Positions 36,601 through 44,830 of a stretch of DNA of 64,000 bases are shown here, one piece after another. Positions within the stretch are counted from its first letter, which is position 1; every line of letters starts with the position of its first letter. The DNA is from Calonectria ilicicola. Taxonomy: Eukaryota; Ascomycota; Sordariomycetes; Hypocreales; Nectriaceae. The position numbers and the translations under genes are program-made. The notes under the pieces were generated by a model. The model was not told the DNA's origin and made no database searches. It saw nothing but the letters and a program-made list of their open reading frames with translations. Location of the stretch: contig CP085828.1 in assembly GCA_020809705.1 (NCBI GenBank), forward strand, positions 3,410,001 to 3,474,000, written 5' to 3'.

Positions 36601-39600
36601 AGCTGAAGAAGCTGCTGCTAGAGAAGCCGCAGAAGCAGAGGCGGCTGAAGTTGCAAAAGAAGAGGAGGAGCTGGCAGCTTTAACAGCGAAAAAGGCCAAG
36701 AAAGGGAAGTTGACGAGGAGGGACACTGACCGATTCAACCTACTTACTGAGAAAGCTGCTCAACGAGCAGATGCTCAAGCTGCTAAGGAGGCGGAAGCAG
36801 CAACAGAGGAGCCCATGATTGAGGAACCACCACCCGAGGAGCCTGCCGACCCTCCCGCCGAGGAGCCAGCTGAGGAGCTAGCACCCGAAGAACCCCCAAC
36901 AGAAGACCCTGCCGCTGAAGATACACCGCCTGATGGCGAGGAGGCCGAGGCTGCAGCAGTTGAGGCTGCAGCAGCCGCGGCAGCTAAGGAGGCAGAGGCT
37001 GAGGCTGCCGCAATCGCAGAGGAAGAAGCAGAATTAGCAGCACTGGAGGCTAAGAAAACAAGGAAGGGCAAGCTTGGTAAGAAGGATACGGATCGATATA
37101 ATATCCTTACCGAAAATGCCAATCAAAGAGCTGAAAAGGCCGCCAGGGAAGCTGAAGAGGCTGCTGCCGCTGCAGAGGCGGCGGCGGCAGCGGAGGCAGC
37201 AGCAGCAGCAGAAGCGGAAGCCGCTGCCGCAAGAGAGGCTGAGGCTGCTCTGATTGCGGAAGAAGAGGCAGAGTTGGCCGCTCTTGAGACCAAGAAGGCC
37301 AAAAAGGGCAAACTCGGGAAGAAAGATACGGATCGATATACTATCCTCACCGGGAATGCGAAACAACGAATCGAAAGAGCGGCCCAAGAAGCTGAGGAAC
37401 AGGCAGCGAAGGAAGCGGAAGAAGCTGCTGCCACAGAGGCACCTGCTCCGGAAGAGGAAGCTGCCGTTGATGAAGTCTACCCCGCAGAAGAAGAGCCCCC
37501 TGCTCCAGAAGTCGACCTAGTAGAAGATGAAGCTGCCGCTGCTGAAGTTGCCGAGGCCGAAGAAGCTGCTGCGAAGGAAGCCGCCGAGGCCGAAGAGGCA
37601 GCTGCCAAGGAGGCTGAGGCTGCGGTTATCGCCGAGGAAGAGGCAGAACTGGCTGCTCTTGATGCCAAGAAGGTTAAAAAGGGGAAGCTTGGTAAAAAGG
37701 ATACAGACCGATACATTATCCTGACTGAAAATGCTGCCAAACGCGCCGAGGCTGCAGCTGCGGCTCAAGCTGCCAAAGAAGCGGAGGAAGCGGCGGCAGC
37801 AGAAGCTGCTGCCGCTGAAGAAGCCGCTGCCAAGGAAGCTGCTGAAGCTGAAGAGGCTGCTGCCAAGGAGGCCGAAGCTGCCATCATGGCCGAAGAAGAG
37901 GCTGAGCTCGCTGAACTTGAGGCGAAGAAGGAAAAGAAAGGGAAGCTCAATAAAAAGGACACGGATCGGTATTTTCTCCTTATCGAAAACGCGGTCAGGC
38001 GTGCGGAGAAAATGGCAGAAGAACATGCAGCGGCAGAGGCAGCGGCAGAGGCAGCAGCAGCAGAGGAAGCGGCAGCAGCAGAAGCAGCCGCAGCAGAAGA
38101 GGCCGCAGCAGAAGAGGCTGCAATAATAGCTGAGGAAGAGGCCGAGTTGGCAGCGCTTGAGGCCAAGAAAGAAAGAAAAGGCAAACTTGGGAGGAAAGAC
38201 ACCGAGCGCTATAATGTTCTTATTGATAATGCAACCGAGCGAGCCCAAAAGGCAGCTGAAGCAGAATCTGAGGCAGCGGCAGCGGCAGCAGCTGAGGATG
38301 TTGAAGATCCAGAGGCCCTAGAAGCTCTAGAAGCTCCAGAAGTTCCAGAGGCTCCAGAGCCCCCTGAGGAGCCTCCCGCAGAGGATGATGAAGATGCTGA
38401 TGTTTTTGAGGACGCATCTGATTCAATTTCAGGCGAACCCATTCCTGAAGATGATATTGACGCTGACGCTGACGCTGAAGCTGCTGCAGCTGAAGAGGCA
38501 GCAGCCCAAGAAGCCGCAGCGGCTGAAGCTGAGGCTAAAGCTGCCCTCATCGCAGAGGAAGAGGCGGAGCTCGGTGCCCTGGAAGCCAAAAAAGCCAGAA
38601 AGGGCAAACTTGGCAGGAAAGACACAGAGCGTTACAATATCCTAATCGAGAATGCTGCTCAACGAGCTGAGAAGGCTGCAGCAGAGCAAGCTGCTAGGGA
38701 AGCTGAAGAAGCCGCTGCGGCAGAAGAGGCAGCAGAAGTGGACGAGGCTGAACCTCCTGAGGAAGTCGCTGAACCCGATGAAGCAGATGCCGACAATGCA
38801 GACGATGCAGACGACGCAGACGACGCAGATGATGCAGCGGCCGAGGAAGCAGCGGCTGAAGAGGCGGCTGCCGCAGAAGCAGCAGCCCAAGAAGCCGCCG
38901 CCGCAGAAGCAGAAGCAGCTCTTATTGCAGAAGAGGAAGAAGAGTTAGCTGCACTGGAAGCTAAAAAGACTCGAAAAGGCAAACTTGGTCGAAAGGATAC
39001 GGAGCGTTACAATGTCCTGATAGAGAACGCTACTCAAAGGGCTGAGAAGGCGGCTGAGGAGCAAGCAGCTAAAGAAGCGGAGGAAGCAGCAGCTCAGGAA
39101 GCAGCCGCAGCAGAAGAAGCAGCAGCCGCCGAGGCAGCCGCCGCAGAAGAAGCCGCCGCCGCAGAAGCCGCAGCAGCAGAGGAAGCAGCAGCAAAGGAAG
39201 CAGCTGAAGCTGAAGAGGCTGCTATAATTGCCGCTGAAGAAGACGAACTCGCGGCATTGAATGCTAAGAAGGCTAAGAAAGGCAAGCTCGGCAGAAAGGA
39301 TACAGAACGATATATGATCCTAACCGAGAATGCTGCACAAAGGGCTGAACAAGCAGCCGCCGAGGAAGCTGCAGCAGAGGAGGCAGCTGCAGCAGAGGAA
39401 GCAGCTGCAGCAGAGGAAGCCGCTGCAGCAGAAGAAGCCGCCGCCGCAGAGGCGGCAGCCAGAGAAGCAGTCGAAGCCGAGGAAGCTGCCGCCCTTGCAG
39501 TCGAAGAAGATGAGCTTGCCGCCCTCAAGGCAAAGAAAGCCAAGAAGGGAAAACTCGGTCGTAAAGATACAGAAAGATTTGACTCCCTGATTCGAAGTAT

Positions 39601-42600
39601 TGCCGATCGTATCGAAGCTAGGTCTGCTCGTGAGGCCGAAGCGGCTGCGGCTGCGGCTGCTGCAGCTGAGGAGGAGGCTCTAGAGGAAGTCATCGAACCA
39701 GAGGAGGCACCCCCAGAGGAAGAAGAGCCCCCTGCCGAAGAAGTCGCTGAGGAAGAACCACCTGCTGAAGACGCAGCTGCAGAAGATCCGCCTGCTGAGG
39801 AACCGCCCGTCGAGGAGCCGTCTGCTGAGGAGCCGTCCGCCGATGAACCACTCGCCGAAGAGCTCGAAGAAGAACCCGAAGAGCCTGAGATTGATCCCGT
39901 AGCTGCCCTGATTGCAGAGGAGGAAGCAGAGCTTGCCGCGCTGTCGGTGAAGAAGGTCAAACGAGGCAAACTGGGTCGTAAGGATACCGAGCGGTTTGAA
40001 CTTCTTACTGAAAATGCTGCAAAACGAGTTGAAGAGAAGGTAGCCAAAGAAGCCGAGGAAGCTGCTGCTGCTCTCGCTGCCGAAGAGGCTGCCCGGGCGG
40101 CTGAAGAAGCTGCCGCTGCAGAAGCTGCCGCCGCAGAGGCCGCCGCCGCAGCAGCCGAAGCCGAAGCTGCGGCTGAAATCGAGGCCGAAGAAGCGGAGCT
40201 TGCAGCCCTAAAGGCAAAGAAGGTGAAGAAAGGCAGACTTGGCAAGAAAGATACTGATAGATATACGACACTTGTGAAGAGGGCCGACAAACGCGCCGCG
40301 GAGCAAGCTGCCAAAGAAGCCGAAGAAGCCGCAGCCGCAGCCGCAGCCGCAGCCGCAGCAGAAGCAGCAGCAGTAGAGGAGGCCGCCGCTGAAGAGGCGG
40401 CCGAAGATGAAGAAGTCGAGGAAGCAGAGGAAGAGGAGGAAGAGGAGGGGGAAGAGGAAGAGGCAGAGGAGGAAGACGAGGCAGAAGAGGAAGAAGATGA
40501 AGCCGCCGATGAGGATGAAGCCGCGGCGGCGGAAGCGGCTGCAGCTGAAGAACTTGCAGCAAGAGAGGCGGCTGCAGCTGAAGCAGCTGCTCTTATTGAG
40601 GAAGAAGAGGCCGAACTTGCAGCACTAGAAGCAAAGAAAGCAAGAAAGGGCAAGCTTGGCCGTAAGGATACAGAACGATTTATGTTCCTTACCGAGAATG
40701 CTGCCCAGCGTGCTGAAGAGGCTGCAGCGGCAGAGGCTGAAGAAGCTGCTGCTAAAGAAGCTGAAGAGGCTGCCGCAAGAGAAGCTGAAGAACTGGCTGC
40801 TTTAGAAGCGGAGGAAGCTGCTGCTGCAGAGGCGGCAGCCGCCGCCGCCGCTGAAGAAGCTGCGGCCGCAGAGGAGGCGGCTGCCAGAGAAGCTGCAGAA
40901 GCAGAAGCTGCAGCTCTTGCAGAGGCTGAAGATGCCGAGCTTGAAGTGTTGACAGCCAAGAAAGCTAGAAAGGGGCGGCTTGGCAGAAAAGATACTGACC
41001 GTTTTAATATCTTGACTGAAAATGCTGCTAAAAGAGCTGAAGAGGCTCTTGCTAGAGAAGCTGCAGCTCAAGCTGAAGAGTCTGCAGAAGAGCCAGAAGA
41101 AGATGAAGAATCTTTCGAAACTGCAGATGAAGAGGATGAAGAGGACGAAGAACCTGCCGATGCTGAGGTTGAGGTTGTCGCTGAGCCAGAGGCTGAGGAA
41201 GATGTGGAGCCCCAGGCCGAGGAGGAACCTGACAAAGCGGAACCCGATCTTGAGCCTGAGGTTGTAGCTGTTGAGGAAGAAGAAGAGGAAGAGGAAGAAG
41301 AGGAGGAGGAGGAAGAAGAAGAAGAGAAAGAAGATGATGAAGATGTCGCGGAGGTGGAGGAGGAGCCTCCGGTTGAGGAGGTGGTCGAAAGAGAAGTGCT
41401 CGAAGAGGAGCCCCCAGTCGAGGAACCTGCTGAGGAAGAGCCCGAAGAGGACTTGCAGGTTATCGAGGTGCTCAAAAAATCTAAGAAGAGCCGGAAGAGC
41501 AAATCTCGACGAGTACCTGATGTGCCTCCTCCTGCTCCAGATCCTCCAATGGACCCTCCGTTGACTCCCCCCCCTGAGCCAAGATCCTCCAAGAGGGACC
41601 GGGCCAGAGCCAGCCGCGAGGAAAAAGAAAAGAGACGCTCTCCTACATCCAAGTCTAAGTCTAAGTCTAAGCCAAGTAAGAGGTCGGAAAAGGAAGAGAA
41701 GGGCTCTTCTTCAGACAAGACGCCACCGTCCCGGTCTCGAGTTCCTCCTCTTTTCAGTACGCCGCCAATTGCTCGCACAACCTCTACTCGTGAAAAGAAG
41801 GTTAGCGTGAGTGATCGACGTCGCCGCCCTATGTCGCCGCCCCCAGACGATGTCCCTGATAAGGCGAGCAAAATATTGGGTATGGACAAAGACAGATCTG
41901 CTCGCAGGAGATCTGCCCGCAACGGTCGCTTGAGAGAAGATGAAGACGTGGAAATGTCGGGGGCTCTTGACGTAGATGAAAACCTTGAGAAGGTTCGCCG
42001 ACGAAGGGCAAGACGGTCGCCTCCTGAGGATGACATTGTCATGGTTGACTCCGGTGGTCCAGCTGACCCTCCCATCAAGCGCGGCTTGTCAAACGCCAAG
42101 AAAGCTGGTATTGCTGGGCTGTTTGTAGGCTTGATGACACCTAAATCAGAACGCCCGGAACCGCCTATGCCAGCACCGCCGCCACCGCGCCGTCGTAATA
42201 CGTATGCGACGACAGATGATGAAGGTGTACGCGTTGTACGTATGGACGATGATGTCGAAGTCATTGACCCAGATCGTGAGGCACGACGAGCAGCACGAAA
42301 GGCTCGTCGAGCTGAGCGAGAAACCGGCGAACGCGGTGACCGTGAGCGTGGTGACCGTGAGCGCAGTGGTCGTGATCGTAATGGTCGTGAGCGAAGTGGT
42401 CGCGAGCGCGGTACTAGAGAGCGCGGTGATCGAGAGCGAGGCGATCGTGAGCGTGGTGGACGCGGTGATCGTGGAGATGATGATGCGAGACGCGAGGAAC
42501 GACGTGAGCGGCGTCGTCGTCGTGAAGCCGGAGGCGATGCTCGCAGGGGAGAAGATGACGAGGGCCGAAGAAGGGATGAAAAGGAGGCCCGTCGGGCTGA

Positions 42601-43306
42601 ACGGCGTGCTCGTCAGCGCGAAGACGAGGAACGCCGAGCCGAGGAAGAGAAGGAAGCCCGACGAGCAGAGCGCCGCCGAATTCGTAAGGAGAAGGAGGAC
42701 GCTGCTGCCGCCGCTGCAGCGACCGCAGCGGCTGCAGAGGAAGAAGAGGCTCGTAGGGCTGCCAGACGCGAACGCCGACGATCTCGCCAAGTTGATGGAG
42801 CTGACGACGATGCCGACCGCCGACGGCGGCGAGAGGCCCGGAAGGCTCGAGAGTTAGAACCAGATGAAGTTGAAGATGACTACCGTCGCAGGAATCGTCC
42901 TGCTGGCGGTGAGTCGGCTGATGAATACGGCCATCAAGCACGTAGGGCCCGTCGACGGGAAGAAAGACAGGGGCCAGCGTGGCCTCACTCTGGAACCTCA
43001 TCTTGGGTGAAAGAGGTCTCGGATGCGCCACCACCACCCGAAGAGAAAGCTCCTGCCGAAGAAGAGTTTAACGATGACAGAGCTGCTCGTGAGGCTAGGA
43101 GGGCTCGGCATCGAGGCAAGTATGGTGATGGAACACCAGACGATACAGACGATCAGCAAAGGAGACGTATGCGTCGAGACCGGGATCGGGATCGTGAACG
43201 TGAGAAACGATCTGAAGGCAGTGACGAACGCTACCATAGCAGGCGCAACTCAGCGTTTGTGGAACCGGCACCCCGAACCAGCTGGTGGAAGAAGATTACT
43301 GGATAA
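33626..43306 (+). CDS. Giant Ala/Glu-rich protein with 18 K-G-K-L-x-[KR]-K-D-T-[DE]-R repeats, 3226 aa
   Basis: One uninterrupted frame of 9681 nt. Residues 1-110 are basic, with a run of 12 prolines (about 73-84). Residues about 117-535 carry about eleven W-G motifs each followed by a lysine cluster (LWGGWSGAKKDKKK, GWSAWGLAAKKTKKK). Residues about 579-2475 hold eighteen copies of a unit of about 45 residues: an acidic helix (EEEAELAALEAKK), a turn (KGKLGRKDTERY), and a second helix (NILTENAAQRAEKAA), separated by Ala/Glu or Pro/Glu linkers of variable length. The first conserved KDT is at 598-600, the last at 2455-2457. An acidic run (about 2500-2610) is followed by an Arg/Ser-rich C-terminus with RERGDRERG arrays, a short hydrophobic segment KKAGIAGLFVGLMTPK near 2823, and the end SWWKKITG. 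No catalytic domain, signal peptide or clear membrane span. Synonymous codon variation among the units shows selection on protein sequence. Function unknown; a structural scaffold is likely. Confidence 0.85.
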   Translation: MDPNRNDERARRNPSTWMHAFPSPPNPHSSQRRRKNDDILSDPASDLLIDFNSQEGFYQAAKKKKATKQSLPPPPPPPPPPPPADEGNPNEGAGGNSNGGDTTGGAGDGGGDGNNGWNFGSDKSKKKGLDGGLPSIPTNDFGTESFQEIKLGDDQGGKLGGLGFGNSGGGGGGWDWSGGSGDPKRNDKSLSFGEFGEAKSTEKEDLWGFGAKKDGKKKQSNLWGADALGEKTDPLGDDGWGWGSKKKPEPAPAKEPDDIWDTWGISKKDRSKKKNIIDDFGSAAAPAPAPDPPPSDELWGGWSGAKKDKKKPPLWGAPEVPEPAPDPPHQNENGDDFWSTFGSKKKEEEKPADGWSAWGLAAKKTKKKNSLFPEFASDDEPTKSVSDDLDLWGKKKKGDLINLTEDIPPPAPPPPPAPDPVEPVASEGFLSSWGFGSKAKKTLGGLWGKSEPLPVEEPSDGFWNSVGKKQDDILDFLENKNEKNGKIQPGDVEEYTDVKVAADNNDNWGWTSSSKTKKSKDQLDALTDLPPPVAAPPDMNVDVLNELAPGPSPEELAAKEAEEKAAREAEEAEAAKEDEEIAQLIAKRAKRGGKLLRKDTERLALLEENAAKRAETKAAREAEEQAAKDAEAAAAAAAAEAAAAEEAAAAAAAAEAAAKEAAEAEAAAAREAEEKEAAAEEAEIETLLAKRAKRGGKLLKKDTERLNILEAKAAKRAETKAALDAEEQAAKDAEAAAAAAAAEAAAAEEAAAAEAAAADAAAAQAAAAAEAAEAAEIAKEDEELATLMAKKEKRGGKLLKKDTERFNFLTDRANKRAEEQAAKDAEQAAQDTEAQAAKEAEEVAAAEAAAAAAEVAAAEAAAAEAAAAAEAAAAEAAAAAEAAAAEAAAAEAAAQEAAEAEAAAQAADAEAIEIAKEEEELNALKDKKVKKGKLTKKDTERFTYLIGQSVKRAKEKAAKEAEEAAAKEAEEAAAKEAEEAAAREAEEAAAKEAEEAAAREAAEAEAAEVAKEEEELAALTAKKAKKGKLTRRDTDRFNLLTEKAAQRADAQAAKEAEAATEEPMIEEPPPEEPADPPAEEPAEELAPEEPPTEDPAAEDTPPDGEEAEAAAVEAAAAAAAKEAEAEAAAIAEEEAELAALEAKKTRKGKLGKKDTDRYNILTENANQRAEKAAREAEEAAAAAEAAAAAEAAAAAEAEAAAAREAEAALIAEEEAELAALETKKAKKGKLGKKDTDRYTILTGNAKQRIERAAQEAEEQAAKEAEEAAATEAPAPEEEAAVDEVYPAEEEPPAPEVDLVEDEAAAAEVAEAEEAAAKEAAEAEEAAAKEAEAAVIAEEEAELAALDAKKVKKGKLGKKDTDRYIILTENAAKRAEAAAAAQAAKEAEEAAAAEAAAAEEAAAKEAAEAEEAAAKEAEAAIMAEEEAELAELEAKKEKKGKLNKKDTDRYFLLIENAVRRAEKMAEEHAAAEAAAEAAAAEEAAAAEAAAAEEAAAEEAAIIAEEEAELAALEAKKERKGKLGRKDTERYNVLIDNATERAQKAAEAESEAAAAAAAEDVEDPEALEALEAPEVPEAPEPPEEPPAEDDEDADVFEDASDSISGEPIPEDDIDADADAEAAAAEEAAAQEAAAAEAEAKAALIAEEEAELGALEAKKARKGKLGRKDTERYNILIENAAQRAEKAAAEQAAREAEEAAAAEEAAEVDEAEPPEEVAEPDEADADNADDADDADDADDAAAEEAAAEEAAAAEAAAQEAAAAEAEAALIAEEEEELAALEAKKTRKGKLGRKDTERYNVLIENATQRAEKAAEEQAAKEAEEAAAQEAAAAEEAAAAEAAAAEEAAAAEAAAAEEAAAKEAAEAEEAAIIAAEEDELAALNAKKAKKGKLGRKDTERYMILTENAAQRAEQAAAEEAAAEEAAAAEEAAAAEEAAAAEEAAAAEAAAREAVEAEEAAALAVEEDELAALKAKKAKKGKLGRKDTERFDSLIRSIADRIEARSAREAEAAAAAAAAAEEEALEEVIEPEEAPPEEEEPPAEEVAEEEPPAEDAAAEDPPAEEPPVEEPSAEEPSADEPLAEELEEEPEEPEIDPVAALIAEEEAELAALSVKKVKRGKLGRKDTERFELLTENAAKRVEEKVAKEAEEAAAALAAEEAARAAEEAAAAEAAAAEAAAAAAEAEAAAEIEAEEAELAALKAKKVKKGRLGKKDTDRYTTLVKRADKRAAEQAAKEAEEAAAAAAAAAAAEAAAVEEAAAEEAAEDEEVEEAEEEEEEEGEEEEAEEEDEAEEEEDEAADEDEAAAAEAAAAEELAAREAAAAEAAALIEEEEAELAALEAKKARKGKLGRKDTERFMFLTENAAQRAEEAAAAEAEEAAAKEAEEAAAREAEELAALEAEEAAAAEAAAAAAAEEAAAAEEAAAREAAEAEAAALAEAEDAELEVLTAKKARKGRLGRKDTDRFNILTENAAKRAEEALAREAAAQAEESAEEPEEDEESFETADEEDEEDEEPADAEVEVVAEPEAEEDVEPQAEEEPDKAEPDLEPEVVAVEEEEEEEEEEEEEEEEEEKEDDEDVAEVEEEPPVEEVVEREVLEEEPPVEEPAEEEPEEDLQVIEVLKKSKKSRKSKSRRVPDVPPPAPDPPMDPPLTPPPEPRSSKRDRARASREEKEKRRSPTSKSKSKSKPSKRSEKEEKGSSSDKTPPSRSRVPPLFSTPPIARTTSTREKKVSVSDRRRRPMSPPPDDVPDKASKILGMDKDRSARRRSARNGRLREDEDVEMSGALDVDENLEKVRRRRARRSPPEDDIVMVDSGGPADPPIKRGLSNAKKAGIAGLFVGLMTPKSERPEPPMPAPPPPRRRNTYATTDDEGVRVVRMDDDVEVIDPDREARRAARKARRAERETGERGDRERGDRERSGRDRNGRERSGRERGTRERGDRERGDRERGGRGDRGDDDARREERRERRRRREAGGDARRGEDDEGRRRDEKEARRAERRARQREDEERRAEEEKEARRAERRRIRKEKEDAAAAAAATAAAAEEEEARRAARRERRRSRQVDGADDDADRRRRREARKARELEPDEVEDDYRRRNRPAGGESADEYGHQARRARRREERQGPAWPHSGTSSWVKEVSDAPPPPEEKAPAEEEFNDDRAAREARRARHRGKYGDGTPDDTDDQQRRRMRRDRDRDREREKRSEGSDERYHSRRNSAFVEPAPRTSWWKKITG

Positions 43307-44830
43307 AGAATAGCCATCTGTTTGGTTCGTTGGACCAGGATGGGGGATGGGAGCATTGGGTGTATGATTGAGCGAGCGAGTTTGTTCTGTTTTTCTGATT
43401 TATTGTTTGATTTCTTTCGCCGACTATTTATACGACAAACTGCGATGATCAACCCAAGGCGATGACTTGCATTTTTACTCGTCCTTTCCGGAACTCGGGG
43501 TTTGGAGATAGAGAGGGAACTATATGTTTGATTTAGGAGAATTGGGACTTGGTCATTGCGGGAAACACAGCGTTCTTTTGGATTTTGGCATGGGATGGAT
43601 AGTCGGCAGTCCATCCTCTATACCCTTGGGGAAAGCAGATGCAGGAATTGCGTGTTGAGGGAATGAAAGGGAGGTTTAGAACGTGGCGTTCATGTCTTGT
43701 GCGTGTATGGATGGCGTACCCATACAGGCTTCTTCGTACAATTCTGAGGGCTGCTCTTATATCATATCTATGAACCAAAAATATGACTTGATTTTTAGTT
43801 GATTTCATTTGACAACTTTTTCGTTTTTGGCCAGTGAAAGTGTGGTTTAGGAACAATGAGTAACTAACAAGTATCGGAAACCTAACTCATCACAATAAAA
43901 ATATATGAATGACACATGATGACAGTAATATACCGTGCAGCACGAAGATTCTAGATTCCTCCCACGTTAGTAAACCATTTCAGGCCATATTTTATCTTGA
44001 CATGGATGGATCCAGCATGAAAAAAGGACGCTATGCAGCGCAAAGGGATAACCATGTTGTTTTGTTCCTGCTGCTTTTTGTAAAAAGTAAAAAAGAAAAA
44101 AGAAGAATGACAAAGGTAGAAAAAGACAAAAAGACAAAAAGAAGGAATAGAAAAAAAAACTACAGGATTTTAAGAGCCTCGGTATGTGTTGACCCAGCCC
44201 AGAGTGTTTCAGTTTGGTATGAATAGATGTTTTGGTGATGCGTAACATGCATCGGAAGACTAGCCCGATTTTCGTATACTATTTGCAGCTGAAAACGGGT
44301 GGATGCTAGGATGCATCCTTCTGACGTGGGTGGGGGCCAGCGGCCGTGTCGCGTCGGCACCGCTGGAATACTGCATGCCTGTAGACCGGATTACATGTCC
44401 TCTTTTGCCCAGGGAATAATGCCAATGTCCTTTACATTATTCGAGCCCAGGTGAAATTATTGTCTAGCCTGGTTGGGGAAGTAGCTTGAACGCCATAGCT
44501 GGGGATAGCCAAGACAGGTCGGTAACTTATACCATTAATTTTCCTGCCTGACACCCTCACTCCCACCACGTCAACCTCTCTGACCTGCACAACACACCCC
44601 AGTCGTAAGGCTGACGACACCTCATGCAGTCCCGGTGTCCACCTCCAGACACAAACCAAAACCTGCGCGGCTCTCATGACTACCACGACCTCACGATTGA
44701 ACCCCCCTCTCACCTTGACGACACGACAACCCGCGGCTGACGAGTGCCCCGACATCGCAACCGCAGCCTAACACACTCTCACTCCTTCCAACACCCTCCC
44801 TTCGCCTCCGCCCCTCCAGCGTCGTTCGCT
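43307..44830. other. Intergenic, no gene supported
   Basis: 3' region of the giant gene followed by AT-rich sequence with poly-A/AAAGAC stretches near 44080-44160. The segment 44540-44830 is C-rich and forms the leader of the SGM1-like gene. Confidence 0.6.

Noticed and set aside
35188..41000. Long antisense frames opposite the giant gene (for example 39094-40959 and 35188-36093, Ala/Ser-rich)
   Set aside because: They are mirror images of Ala/Glu codons (GCN, GAR), whose complements rarely give stops; no motifs or start context of their own.
33626..43306. Calling the giant protein leashin or a kinetoplast-associated-type protein
   Set aside because: Only composition and loosely remembered W-K-K motifs agree; no diagnostic domain is visible, so no name was given.
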